Assembly (NCBI GenBank): GCA_037447655.1
Contig: JBBHKE010001172.1
Coordinates: forward strand, 1-64,000
From: Zygnema cylindricum
Lineage: Eukaryota; Streptophyta; Zygnematophyceae; Zygnematales; Zygnemataceae
Length of the DNA stretch: 64,000 bases
Direction: 5' to 3'
Positions 20,620 to 32,078 of the stretch are shown here, piece by piece. Within the stretch, counting starts at the first letter, position 1. Each line of letters starts with the position of its first letter. The notes below the pieces were generated by a model. That model did no database searches. It was not told where the DNA came from and was given only the letters and a program-made list of their open reading frames with translations. Position numbers and translations under genes: made by a program.

Positions 20620-21790
20620 ATCCGTTTTACTTTATTTAAAACACATCACCAATGTGCTTTAAGTTAAGGTTGAAGATGACGTGATAGTGGGTCAAAAAAA
20701 TCAGAAGACGATAACTTTTCGTACATTATAAGCTTGTGGATGACACAAATTATACTTTACAATTTTGCGATTCTTCGTACGGTTATAACTTCATTGCTAA
20801 GGGCACTTTCCCATGAAATCGAAACTTAGTATTATTACTTTGTTTTTTAGCGAAGATTTTCCGTAGTACTATCAAAGCGTTTAACGTAATGAAACAATTA
20901 CTTTAAATTGTGACGAATGTAGACGTGGGTGTAATTTATGACGGTGTTAGACCAATACAAAACTTGCGACAATTGTTGACGTTTGACGTTTACAAAATAG
21001 CGACGGTTGTAGGCGCCTACTGTAGTTTATTGTGACATTGTAGATGTTTAGGGTTTGTGACGTTGTGATGTCACACTTACTTATGACAGCGTCGACGTCA
21101 ATAATCGCAAAACTATTTGCCGTGGTTTCTCGATTTTGTTTTTTCGTCCGTTCTCACTATACTTCACACCAAACTATGCCCAAAGATAGTCAAAAGTAAT
21201 ATTTTTTCAAAGATCTTTCATTTGATACCATTACTAGTCATTTTCATTGCAAGTATTGTGAAATAGACGCGGTAATGGGAGAGGGAGAGAGAAAGAGGCG
21301 CCTTCACGGACTTCGCTTTTGACGAAATGACGTTCTTTGGTCGAGACCCCTCCACGGCCCTTGTACGTAAAAATATACGCACATGCTGGAAACGTGTAGT
21401 GGGGTTTTTTTTTTGTACTCCCTGCAGATTTATTTTCAAAAACCTTCGACGTGTGCTGCAACGTCTGCCTATTCGTTCACAACATGAAACTTTAGTTATT
21501 ATCACCACTCGAGGTGATTTGAGTAGAGGTTTGAAGATGAGCTGGACGGACGCGAAAGTGGGTCGAAATGCACTAGACGACAAACTGTTGTACATTTAGG
21601 GTGTCAAAGTGACGCAAATTGTACCGTGGTAATTTCATTTTTCTGGTACGGCTGCAAAATTTATTTTTGCGAGCTAAGTTTTGGAGGAAAACGACAGAAA
21701 AAATCCCTTACTTTATCACATAGAAAACTTCTCTAAGTTTTAAAGGATAACGACGGAAAAAAAACCGTACTTAGCCACATGGGGCCGCAC
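20620..21790 (+). repeat. Dispersed repeat family R, copy 2
   Basis: Matches 1-1037 in order: TTTGTTTTTTAGCGAAGATTTTCCG-like start, GACGTGGGTG words, TTTGATACCATTA, GGGAGAGGGAGAGAGAAAGAGG and the inverted repeat ATCACC/GGTGAT near 21500. Around 20640-20780 is a diverged partial copy of the family's right part, so the unit may be partly tandem. Short ORFs in all frames are not conserved. Confidence 0.6.
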
Positions 21791-21967
21791 CCTTAGATTC
21801 GATTCCGAGCAATTTAGGGTTTGGTTCGGGGAATAGGACATTGGAACCGCAGCATGGTAAGGGCGGTGAAACATGCATCGAAAATATTAACTGTCACATT
21901 TACAAGCTCTCAACAGTCAGCACCCAAAAACAGGTAGTTCCGTTGATCGATTTCTGGCGGTTAATAT

Positions 21968-22269
21968 CATAGTTCAAAAGTAGGTGAAAGTAGGCCTATA
22001 CAATATGCCTATTGTATGCAAAACATACAATATGACCTTAAGACCCATATTGTATTCGGACCTATTCGGACCAATTAAAACATTCAGACCAAAAATTGGA
22101 CCAATTAAAACATTCAGCCAATTTTTTTGTACACCGACAGATTCGGACGATCGGACGGTTGTTGATCAAAGTAGCGATCTAAGAAGATCACATGAAAATC
22201 CCATAAGACAACCTACGATAAAGGCGCCGACCAAAGGCCTGCCATAAAAACGCCTACTTCTGAACTATG
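21968..22269. mobile_element. hAT-type MITE with 8-bp TSD
   Basis: 302 bp. Terminal inverted repeats CATAGTTCAAAAGTAGG / CCTACTTCTGAACTATG, flanked by a perfect 8-bp duplication GTTAATAT (21960-21967, 22270-22277). An 8-bp TSD is typical of hAT elements. The inner left part carries a hairpin-rich core (CATACAATATG ... CATATTGTAT). No transposase. Relatives are at 24871-25298, 33504-33912 and 34450-35032. Confidence 0.88.
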
Positions 22270-22325
22270 GTTAATATGTCGTTACATTACTGTACTTTTC
22301 GTTAAAAACTTTGCTTTTTACCTTA

Positions 22326-23026
22326 GAGCGTTGTTCCATTAGGCGGTCTCAGTAAACGTCAAAAATTCGTTTACTGAAGCCATCGTTCCATTGTGTCGGG
22401 TCAGTAACCGACGTTTTATTTGCGTGGCAAAATTTGATTGGTTCACGTAATAGATGATTACGATTCTAAAAATCTTCAAAGAATCTCTGACAGCGAATTG
22501 TGACCACATATTTGTACCAGCGAAGGTAAAAAGTGACTCGTACGACATATTGAATAAAATCTGTACGGGCGGACGAAACTTAAGATTTGTAAAAGCGTAC
22601 GAAAATGTCAAAATGGTTAGTGGATGGCAACAGATGCGTGAAACAATATCCTCCGTCAAAGATTTTATTGCGTCTTTCGGTGGCCTCGCATCCTCCCTGG
22701 CGAAAGGCACATGTCATATGCGACGTGTACTCACCTGGTCGAGCAATCGTCGTGGATATTTGTTTACTTTTCCACGAGGCACAATGCAATTCGTTCAGGT
22801 GCTGAGAATTGACCTACTCGGGGTCACTTGTTGCGAACTGAAAGTGTCAGACGGTGTTATATTCGATTATGCATCCGACGGTCCACATTAACGCCCATAA
22901 ACATGGAGAATCAAATCCCTCATTCAGTAGCCTTGTTTTTCTGACATTTTTTTTTGTTATGGCACTGTATGAAACAGTATGGCTTTCAGTAAACAACGTC
23001 ATTTTTCCCCTAATGGAACCTTGCCC
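22326..23026. mobile_element. Tourist-like (PIF/Harbinger-type) element
   Basis: 701 bp with terminal repeats ending GTTCCATTAGG / CCCCTAATGGAAC, flanked by TTA (22323-22325, 23027-23029). A 3-bp TTA/TAA TSD is typical of PIF/Harbinger. A plus ORF (22454-22891, 145 aa) and a minus ORF (22339-22710, 123 aa) overlap; neither resembles a DDE transposase to me, so it is probably non-autonomous, though a small captured ORF cannot be excluded. Confidence 0.75.
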
Positions 23027-23159
23027 TTAGTTAAACCCCGCACTTCTACCCTAGAGGTACATTTAAGAACAGTAAAAATGGACCAATGAAATTGCCTCCT
23101 GCTTCGATCCTCCTGTGTGTTCAGATTACAGAACGTGTAGAACACTTCCGTCATTCCAC

Positions 23160-23880
23160 CTGTACACCGTGAATTGTTATTAGACTATAGAAATTATTAG
23201 TATCTATAATAAATTAGTGTCATTGATGCTAATTTGTGTATCAATGCCATCATCAAAAAAATGTTTAATTGTAATTTCTCCTTCAACGCTGATTTAGGTG
23301 TACAAGATCTGCCGTCATGACATACACGTTAAAATAGGCAGATGTACAAAATATGACAATCCGTACCACGTCTCGTCCTTCCATTGTAATGAATCCACAA
23401 TTATAATTTAGGTTTGAGGATGAACAATCATTACGCCGTTCATACTTATACACTAAAATAGGTGCGAGTTTAATGTAAGTGCAATTCTGTATGTAACCAA
23501 CATAAGTAAACAACAATTTCCGTACAATTTTTTGGTAAAGAAGTACTATGATATACGAACAACCACCCTCCGTACACCACACTATTCTATAAATATGTAC
23601 GGTGACACCATTGACGCTAATTCACAAGAACTGTAATTAAGGTCACGGATAAATTAGAATCAGTCACTGTATTTCGGGTATCAATGTCAAATTTTTGGGG
23701 CGCCGATATAGAGTACATAAGTCTAATAACGATTCGCGGTGTAGCTTTCACGCGTGCGGTTGTGTCGCATGCTTGGGTCGCACGCTTGAAGACAGCTCAA
23801 TTTGTACAGGCTAAAGTGCACACTGCACAGTCCTGCTTGAAATTATTCGCACGTGTGCTGGCGTTCATTTAAGGCGTATG
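23160..23880 (+). repeat. Dispersed repeat shared with 39160-39610
   Basis: Ordered shared blocks: AATCCGTA, CCACAATTATAATTTAGG-like, CCGTTCATACTTATACA, TCCGTACACCACACTATTC and CGATATAGAGTACATAAG. Both copies lie just downstream of a Tourist-like MITE. Non-coding; starts near TACACCGTGAATTG. Confidence 0.6.
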
Positions 23881-24860
23881 GCCAAAGTGGCTCATTTTAC
23901 GCTCGATTGCGAAGTGTCGTGTCCGGGGGGAAAATGCTGTAGTCTCCTGAAGGTGTAATGATAACATAGCCGCGGGAAATCCCGTTGGCCCCTTATTGGA
24001 TTACAGTTCATTACAGTACAGTGCAGTACAGTAGTACACGGGCAAATCTAAAAAATCAGGTCTGCCCGTAAAAAGTTTGTTTAACTTTTTCAGTCGTCGC
24101 AAGACGGATACGATTCAGGTGTTGATTCTAGAAAAGAAATCGAGACGGTTAAATAATAGTTTCGTTCTTCTCATAATCTTTTTTCATTATATTTGTGCTT
24201 GCGACGCGCGAGGATGATCCCGGTCATCCAATTGGTGCGCAAAGTGGTCATCTGCGCAAATCGCGCGGGAAATCAGCCACTTTTGAAAGCCAATGCGGCG
24301 ACGCCTAATAGGTCACCTAATTCTATTTTTTTGTCCATGTCCTTTGTACGGAACCCAGTTTTTGGCTCAAGGTGTTTTTTATTAGGGAATTGCTAATCGC
24401 AGAGACGATTTTTGCTGCGCGCAGATAGTTGTCAGAAATTGTACATTTGAAGTACAATTTCGTACAATCTACGTACCATTAATTTCAGATCTGACGGTCA
24501 ATCCGTCGAACAACTTTGACTGGCGGATTATTGTACCGGCGGTTAAAAAAGTGTCGCGCTTGCAAACGTCGACCGTCATAAAAAAAAAAAAAAATCACAC
24601 GGCCGGCGCAGGTTTACTGCAACCAAACTGCGGCAGCCACATATAAATAAAATGGCTGCGCGCAGGTAGTTTATCACTTCACGTTAGCCGCAAAAATGAA
24701 ATCAACTCGTTGTCACGTCCACCGTGGACGTGACGACGTGTCATTTTCGCGCGTCGGTAAAATAAATATACACCGACGGCGTCAAACCAACGTCTTTTGG
24801 ACGCGGCCGGCACACTAAAAAAAAAAAAAAATACTGCCAGCTGCAAACGTTCGCGCTGTG
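23881..24860. other. No gene recognised; GC-richer patch before gap
   Basis: Repeated GCGCGCAG words and poly-A runs. TATATAAATAAAATGGCTGCG near 24643 looks like a TATA box but lies too close to the following ATG for a normal promoter. A 23-bp palindrome is annotated separately. The longest ORF crosses the assembly gap and is not called. Confidence 0.4.
24712..24734. promoter_or_regulatory. 23-bp perfect palindrome with two ACGT cores
   Basis: GTCACGTCCAC-C-GTGGACGTGAC: 11-bp arms with a single central base, each arm with a CACGTC/GACGTG core as bound by plant bZIP factors. No gene is visible next to it. Confidence 0.4.
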
Positions 24861-24870
24861 NNNNNNNNNN
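24861..24870. other. Assembly gap (10 N)
   Basis: Ten unresolved bases. The left end of the adjacent MITE is probably hidden or collapsed here. Confidence 0.98.
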
Positions 24871-25298
24871 CGTACGCCCATACAATATGCCTATTGTATG
24901 CAAAACATACAATATGGCCTTAAGACCCATATTGTATTGGCCGCAAAATGAAATAAAATAGTAACAGGGTTGAGTTGCGCATGGATCGATAGAGAATTAA
25001 ACGTCATGTCTAAATTTGAAAAAAAAATCGGACAAAAAAAACTTTTTCTGTGAGTTTTGAGCGACTTTTAATTTAAACCGTCAGATTCGGATGATCTGAC
25101 GGTCGTTGATGAAAGTAACGATCTAAGAAGATCACACCATAACACAACTTACGATAGGACTATCGTCAGATTCGGTTGATCTGACGGTCGTTGATGAAAG
25201 TAGCGATTTAAGAAGATCACACGGAAAGCTCGTAACACAACTTACGCTTAAGGCGGCCTACAAAAGGCCTACCAAAAAACGCCTACTTTTGAACTATG
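24871..25298. mobile_element. hAT-type MITE, left end lost in gap
   Basis: Shares the CATACAATATGCC/TATTGTATG hairpin core and the right terminus CGCCTACTTTTGAACTATG with 21968-22269. It contains an 85-bp tandem duplication beginning GTCAGATTCGG at 25080 and 25165. The left terminal repeat and TSD are not visible. Confidence 0.75.
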
Positions 25299-26080
25299 CT
25301 GCAATGAGTCCAAAATAGTGAAATACTAATATCAGTGAGGATCCGTCTGGCGGGAAGACAAAATTTTGATAACAAAATATGAAAATTTACGTACCGGCTT
25401 TTTAACCGATGAAAACAGCAATACGGCGGCGTACGTTGTGTTCACGCGTGTCATGAGTTCGCACGCGTGGACACTAAGATATTATCCACGTGTGAATCCC
25501 GCTTAAAGCCACGCGGGACACTTGTGACGGAGATCAGACAAACTGATTCTGAACCGTTGAACTTTTTGTAGGTACGCTGTGATGTCGAATCTATCACTTG
25601 TCCTCCAGCTACAGTGCTGAACTAAAACCTTGCGTTTTCGCACGTGCGAGAACGGTGATTGGGTGTACTGTAGAGGCGAACGCCAGAAAATGGAATGGAC
25701 AGAGCCGTTTTATATTTTTCAAACATATACTTTTGTAAGGGTTGGGCTCCTTTGGGCAAATTTACGGTTCATGTTTCGCTTTTTGCTTTGCCCTTTCAGC
25801 AAAGCATTGAAATCACGCCATTCATATTTTACCTCAACAATCGATTTTGCACCCCAATGTAAAACGGCGTTAAGCTTTCGTTTGTTTTTCGGACGTCCGG
25901 TTTCAATTTCGGAATTTCCTGACGGTTCCCGTCGTTGCGGTTCGCAATCGTCAATTTGTTTCCACGGGTTCAGTTTCAATTTGGTGTCGGTTTATGTCGC
26001 CTGGGTTCGCAAACGTCATATTTTTTGACGGTTTTTGCTTTCGTTCGTTGTTCGACATTAATTTCAAAATTGTTGGTTTT
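25299..26080. other. No gene recognised
   Basis: The ORF at 25630-26028 (132 codons, plus) and an overlapping minus ORF (25719-25979) show no domain I recognise. The composition and its place beside element C suggest repeat-derived sequence. Confidence 0.4.
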
Positions 26081-26354
26081 TGAAAGAAAAGAGACAGTCA
26101 CGCAAAAAAGGTAGAGAGTCACGCATAACAATATGTCCCTCATTTTTTCCCTTTACTTTCAATTATATGAAATACATCACCTTAAACAAAAGGAATTAAT
26201 TACGTCCTACTTTGACGCCTATACTTAAGTTTACTGCCGCGTGAAAACTGCACACGGGCGCGAAACAGAAAGTTCGTACAGGACCAAGACCAAAGTTCGC
26301 CGCGGATGAAACAAAAGGCGCGTACGGATTCGTACCAATGTACTCAACCTAACA
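26081..26354 (-). repeat. Probable 3' LTR of copia element C
   Basis: On the minus strand a polypurine tract GAGAGGGGGAA (26355-26365) precedes TGTTAGGTTGAG, matching the TGTTAGG start of element D's LTR. The far boundary is a guess from similarity to D (TGAAAGAAAAGAGAC versus TGATAAGAATAAGAG, plus strand). Confidence 0.45.
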
Positions 26355-26385
26355 TTCCCCCTCTCAATGGGAGAATCCGTACACA

Positions 26386-27825
26386 CTAAAATAATCCCAG
26401 TCTAAGTCTACCACTTACGAACACATCACCAATAGCAGACTTAGTTAACATATCAGCTACTTTTTCGCCCATAGGCACAAAGACAAACTCAATCTCCTTA
26501 GCCTGCACTAAGTCTCTAATGAAATGCCACTATATACGAATATGCTTTGTTCTCTTTTGAAATACATGATTTTTGGCAAGAGCAATACTAGACATGCTAT
26601 CGGAGTAGATGGTCATGCAATCAAGTCGAACCCCTAGCTCACTCACCATCTCCTTTATCCAAATTGATGCCTTTACCGCATGACAGGCGGCCATATACTT
26701 TGCTTCGATAAAACTTAACGCCACGGTTGGTTGCAATCTCGAACTCCACAATAACACCGCTCTAAACAAAATAAATGCATAGCCGGATGTTGACTTTTCT
26801 GAATCAAAGTCTCCTCCCCAGTCGAGGTCACTATAACCATAACAATCCAAGTCCATATTTGACTTATACACAAGTCCCATACTCACGGTTCCCACCAAAT
26901 ATCTCAAGATTCTCTTAATACTCTCCCAGTGTGCTTTCTTAGGTGCTTGACAATATCGACTCACAATGCTCACTGCTCCTGAAATGTATGGTCTAGTTCC
27001 CACACTAAGATACACCAGACAACCAATAGCCTCTCTATATGGAACATCAATAGTAATCTCGTCCTCAAATTTACTCAATTGTAACTTAGGATCCAATGGT
27101 GTGCTCACAAGTTTGGCTTCGAACATTTTGAACCTGGTTAAAATTTCTTTGCAATATTGCTCCGGACTCAACTTAAGAAAACCATTACTGTCTTTAATGA
27201 TTTCAATGCCCAAAATATATCTTGCTTCCCTTAAGTATGTAACTTTAAAATGGGTTCTCATGTAAATTTTTAACCCTCGAATTTTGTCCAAGCTATCAGA
27301 AATCATAAAAAAAAACATCAACATAGACACTAAACAAGATTTCTTGACTTCCATATCTTTTGACATAAACCCCTGAATTAGAAGTAGTCCTTTTAAAACC
27401 AAAGGAAATAAGTACCTCATGAAGTTTTCGATACCACATTCGAGGGGCTTGCTTTAAGCCATAAAGAGATTTTTCAGTCTCCACACCGTCCCTGTCATAA
27501 AAGGAACCCCCTTTGGAACCTTCATATATACATTTTCGTCCAAATTACCATTCAAGAAAGAAGTCCCCACATCCATTTGATGGATGTGCTTCCGTTTCGC
27601 AACCTCAATAGCAACACGCATTCGTAAGGAGTCAAACTTAACAACCGATGCATATGTTTTTGTGTAATTGATGCCTTCCTTCTGCTGAAAACCTTTTCCT
27701 ACTAATCGTGCCTTATATTTTAGAATTTCTCCGAGAGAACCTGTTTTTGTCTTAAAGACCCACCTAGAATAAATCGCCTTTTTACCAATAGGCAACGTGA
27801 TTTCCTCAAATGTGTCATTATCCAC
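26386..27825 (-). pseudogene. Element C reverse transcriptase and RNase H
   Basis: Minus strand, three frames. RT starts DNDTFEEITLPIGKKAI then YKARLVGKGFQQKEGINY, IHQMDVGTSFLNG and SLYGLKQAPRMWY. The catalytic YVDD is lost: SVYVDVFF, where a T-run near 27307 has expanded and shifted the frame. Downstream runs ARYILGIEIIKDSNG, STPLDPKLQLSKFE, VPYREAIGCLVYLSVGTRP, then RNase H with EAKYMAACHAVKASIW and SDSMSSIALAKN to a stop at 26386. Closest relative in the window is element D; this is a different copia lineage from A/B/F/H. Confidence 0.88.
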
Positions 27826-28070
27826 TATGGACTTAAACTCCTTTTCCCAAGCGTGTTTCTATTTTGTTTCTCAATCTCTAGATCCACGAGCCTCTGAATA
27901 GGAATTTGGGTCACCGTTCAGAGTCTCACTTAGTATTTGCTATGCAAGGAATTCATTGAATCTGGCTTCGGAAATAAAGTTGCTAGATTTCTCAGTATTG
28001 CCTCCAATTCTATCATAAGACAATCGTTCATCGCTCTTTCCTTTATTTTCACGTGTGCTACGTCTCAATC

Positions 28071-29327
28071 CTACTTCCTCATTGACAAAAACCTTTGGAA
28101 TGTCTGGAATGACGGGTGGTGAAATGGGAAGAGTTTTGTGAGAGGTGGGTGGTGAAATGGGAAGAGTTTTATGAGAGGTGGTTTTGGAGGATTCACTACC
28201 GAAATCAGTTTTGGAGATTGTGGAATTAGTGTCTGAGTGCTTACCACCTTCCCATATAGATTTTTGATTGGAGGAATGGCATATTCCTTATCACTTTTGA
28301 CCTTAGTATTTGTTTCCTTAATGATGTCCTCTTCCTCAAAATCTAAAGTGAATGGATGATCAAGTTGCGGTTGAGCTCCAGTAAGACGCTCCACTTATTT
28401 ATGAAACTCCACATTTCGGGATTCCACGAAAAGATCCCTAGTTGGATCGTACACCCTGTACAAACTCCCTTTAGAACTGTAACCAACAAAATATCCTGTC
28501 TAAGAACGCGGACTAAATTTGTCGTTTCGCTGTCGCGCCTCGATGTAAACCATAGTTTTACATCCCCAAACACGTAAATGTTGTACGCACGGTTTGCGGC
28601 CGCACCATAATTCATCAGGTGTTTTGTCACTCGGAACCGACGTTAAGCCTAGGCTTCTACTGTAGTTAGCCGTCAAAATCACGTCGCCCCAAAGTCGGCC
28701 GTTAAGTTGTGAATTGGCAAGCATAGTCCGTACCATTTCCTGCAAGGTACGATTTTTTCTTTCTGCGATTCCGTTAGATTCAGATGAGTACGGTGCTGTA
28801 AATTGTTGTTGGATTCCCCTACTTTTGCAAAATCCCCTGAAAGCGACAAATTCACAACCGTTATCTGAGCGTACGGCTTTCAGTTGACGATACGAGAATA
28901 TTTATGCCCAAAGTACAAACTTACGAAATACGTGTAGCGGGTCAGATTTTTTCTTCAATAAATACACCCAACTTTTGCGGCTGTAATCGTCAATAATGAC
29001 AAGAATGTATTGATTTCCGCACAAAGTTGTTGGGTCAATCTTTCCGCAAAGGTCTACGTGTACCAAGTCAAAAGGAGCGATAAACCTATGTTTGACGTCT
29101 TTGATCGGATGCGGTTTACGAATCTGTTTTCCTTTAATACATCCATCACATCCGATGATTTTTTGACTTGCGCTATTTTTTAAGCCTTTGACCGCCGACA
29201 CTTGAATCATTTTTTTAATGTTATTTTTTGACGTATGATATATTCTGTGATGTTACAAGCTCAAACTGTCGTTAGTGCGTTCTGAAAGGTTAACTCAGAT
29301 GATTGATTTTTTTGGCTTTCGCCACAT
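28071..29327 (-). pseudogene. Element C integrase and linker
   Basis: Minus strand: zinc-region remnant CDGCIKGKQIRKP at about 29130, then VHVDLCGK (first Asp), VRSDNGCEF (second Asp, near 28870) and SNGIAERKNRT (Glu), giving a DDE triad spread over broken frames. The integrase C-terminal part (LRVWGCKTMVYIE) and an acidic linker follow. A 33-bp tandem duplication sits in the linker (28114-28146, 28147-28179). The 5' part is separated by a solo LTR at 29333. Confidence 0.85.
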
Positions 29328-29332
29328 AAGTT

Positions 29333-30225
29333 TGTTGAAAAGAGGTAATTAAAAAGTTCCACTTCTCTATTCTAGTTTGAGTTTAAAGAGAGAGAGAGAG
29401 TGAGGATCAAAGGCACGCCATGGCTGCCGCCATATTTAGAAAGTGGCAGAATTTGAAGTTGAGGATATTTTACCAAAATGATGTCTCGTCCGGATTTGAA
29501 CATGGGTATGCAGATCGCTATGTAGACGTTAGCCTTATCCACTAAGGCATTACCAAAACGACACACGTTACGGATTTCAAAGGTATTTAAACATTAACGC
29601 AGCAGCTAATTAACACCAAACTAACGAAGAGGAACAATTCATGCACGTACGCGAATTCGAACTGTGTAAAATATGTTTTGATCAGACGGCCAACACTATA
29701 GCTGCCACTCGAAGTGAAATTTTGGCGGCATTCAGAGATTGCGTCATGCGGTGCCATGTGGTGCCGCAATATTTGATACCTGAGAAGATGGGGGGAAGAA
29801 CCATGGCTCTCGATTTGAGAGATGTCACCTTGTAGACCATGTCGTACAATGGACGTACAATAAGTACATTGCCCATTGTACCTTATTGTACTATATAGTG
29901 TTCCTATTAGACTAGGGTTTAGTAGTAGGTAGTCGTGAGTAGGCAGATCAAGACTAAGTGATATTTAGGTACCTCTCTCTGAGAGAGCTTGTAAATATAC
30001 AGGTCATCTTTGACCAGCCATAACTTACTGCTCAAGGGAGTAAATTCAATGATTCTTTTTGCGTTTGACTCAAAGGAGTCTTGTCCTCACAAGGATGAGG
30101 GTGGTCAGAATAATTTTTTGCTTGGGTTGCACTTATTCAGTGGGAAAGTGGAAGGGGCAAATATTATCCTAGAGGCTTTACATAGGCTGCTCATTCTGTG
30201 GGACAATGGAGACCACAAAATTTCA
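29333..30225 (+). mobile_element. Solo LTR of the element B family, inserted in C
   Basis: 893 bp, TGTTGAAAAGAGGTAATTA to GACCACAAAATTTCA, closely similar to the B LTRs and in opposite orientation to element C. Flanks AAGTT (29328-29332) and AAGTT (30227-30231, one extra A) give the target duplication. Protease and integrase of C resume on either side. TATA-like and GGTCATCTTTGACC blocks are conserved. Confidence 0.88.
29482..29553 (-). ncRNA. Antisense tRNA-like block in solo LTR
   Basis: The minus strand gives a D-arm-like GCC-TTAGTGGATAA-GGC and a T-loop TTCAAAT that fits the TTCRANT consensus exactly (ATGTTCAAATCC, B-box-like), followed by TTTT about 6 nt on (plus AAAA near 29475). T-stem pairing is weak, so it is degenerate. 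Confidence 0.48.
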
Positions 30226-30231
30226 AAAGTT

Positions 30232-30640
30232 TACTTTGAAAATTTTGATTGACGTACCCTTCCCCAAAAGTGTATCCATTTATGTAGTAAGATGCGGTTG
30301 TCCTCTAGTGCTGTAACTCGACCACCTTTACGTTGAATTGGTTGTACACTCAATAGATTGACAACACCGTTAGGGATATAAAGTGCATTTTAAATTTAAA
30401 GAGGATGAAATTTGAGATTTCCGTATACATCGTGTACAAGAAAATCTAATTCTACTGTACCTACGAAGTCGACATGGATGACGTGTCCGCTTGCCACTAT
30501 AACATTTTTGGGTACGTTAACTTTCTCATGTCGCTAAATAAGCTCACATCCGTACATACGTGTTAAGTAGCACCTATATCGACAATCCAATCATTTGAAA
30601 CAACGTTTTTGTTAATAACATTAACTTTGCATGGTACCTC
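30232..30640 (-). pseudogene. Element C protease
   Basis: Too broken for a long ORF. The minus strand reads NDWIVDIGAT then a stop then HVCTDVSLFSDM: the copia protease site with DTG changed to DIG. PKNVIVASGHVIHV and ALYIPNGVVNLLSV follow, the usual region between protease and integrase. At least three stops. Confidence 0.7.
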
Positions 30641-31085
30641 TCATTTAGTCATGATCACAAAGGTTGATAAGTGTCATTATTGTCGTCATCGTAATAGTCG
30701 ATGTAATAGGATTGTTGACGACCACCTCTGAATTGGTTGTGACTTCTACCGCGGCCTCTTCTTCTTCCTCGGCCTCTGTTTACTTGAAAAGACAAATTGT
30801 CATATCCCTCGTTATCTCCTCGATCATATCAATTTGTACTTATATGACCCCATGACACTATTTCTCTTTATCAGGACAACTAGACGCGTAATGACCTAAC
30901 TTATTACATCTGAAACAGGCTATGTTACTTGAATCTGATTTATTTTTGTTAGGTTCTCTTCCATCCCCTCTATTTTCACCACTAATACCTCCTTGAACGC
31001 GTAGTGCGTTAATTTACGGATCATCGGTGGTATTTACATTGAGATTTCCTTCGCTATCTACTTTTTTGGAAGAGCCTACCTTTGA
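30641..31085 (-). pseudogene. Element C Gag C-terminus with zinc knuckle
   Basis: The minus strand has INALRVQGG, a Glu/Asn/Lys-rich linker, then a zinc knuckle CFRCNKLGHYASSC (CX2CX4HX4C) at about 30880-30925. Upstream gag and the 5' LTR are missing; the sequence abuts plus-strand gypsy gag near 31087. Confidence 0.7.
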
Positions 31086-31086
31086 C

Positions 31087-32078
31087 ATTTGTGACATTTT
31101 AAGATGGTTTACGGCAAATGATGCTTGGATTTTTTATATGGAGTATTATTTGGAATTTAGAAATAATGATCGTGATGATTACACTTCTTTTGCTGTTAGC
31201 TGTCTGAAAGGTGATGCTCAGATTTGGTATTACATTCAGAGGAGGTCTAATTCTATTCATGATAATGCTGATTGGGAAGCTTTTAAGACCGCGATCAAAT
31301 CGCGTTCCTTGTCTGTCACTGATAAATCTAGAATGGAAGAAAAGTGACTTAACTGTAAGCAAACTGTATCTGTGAAAGATTATATAGTGGAATTTGACTC
31401 ATCTAGCATTCAGGTCATAGGTTTGACTGATGAAATGGCTAAGTTGCATTTCGTGAACTATCTGAATCCTATGCTTAAATCAAAATTGAAACATCAGAAA
31501 TTTATTAATTTGAAGGAATTACAAGATAAGGCATTGGAATTAGAGGACCAGCTACGTATAATCGTGAAACTCGACCCTTTAGGGAAAATTTCAATGAAGT
31601 GTCAAAGTGGGGTGAGGAGGAGTTTGAGGAAGAGGGTCTAAATGCAGATCTACTGAATAGGAACAATATGTTAAGGGGAATTCAGAGTGGTGGACAAAGT
31701 GTTAATGTAGGAAACAAATTTCACAATAGAGAGGGATACATTAAGAGTGCTAAACCAAGTATTAAAGCTCAAAAACCCAATCTAAGCATTCCCACACGCA
31801 CTATTTGTTAGAAAAGAGGTCAAAGGGCATCTGAGTTTGCACAACTGAAGAAAATTAACTGTTATAATTGTGGAGAGGAGGGACATTTCAGCAGAGAATG
31901 CACAAAACCGAAAAAGAAAGTCACTTGTTTTAAATGCGGAGGTCGAAATCATTACGATAAAGATTGTACAGATAAGCGATATCCTAAAATAGTTGATGTC
32001 AATGAAGGTTTTCAAAAAGATATTGCATTATACTTAGTTGAGCAGGAAGCCCAAGAGGTGGGAAACGGAAAGGACTAG
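31087..32078 (+). pseudogene. Ty3/gypsy-type Gag fragment (element E)
   Basis: Plus-strand retrotransposon Gag: RWFTANDAWIFYMEYYLEF, SCLKGDAQIWYY, ADWEAFKTAIKSR and TVSVKDYIVEF, the gypsy/chromovirus Gag pattern. Two zinc knuckles follow, CYNCGEEGHFSREC and CFKCGGRNHYDKDC (about 31858-31968). Lesions: TGA at 31345-31347, a frameshift near 31600 and TAG at 31809-31811. No protease, RT or LTR was recognised to the right, so it is a gag-only relic, cut on the left by element C. The only Ty3/gypsy trace in the window. Confidence 0.8.

Noticed and set aside
22339-22891. Overlapping 145-aa and 123-aa ORFs inside the Tourist-like element as transposase
   Set aside because: No DDE-type motifs recognised, ORFs overlap on opposite strands, and the element is short.
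24679-24930. ORF spanning the N gap
   Set aside because: Crosses ten unknown bases, so its frame is unsupported.
25630-26028. 132-codon ORF as a gene
   Set aside because: No recognised domain, an overlapping ORF on the other strand, and location next to the LTR of element C.
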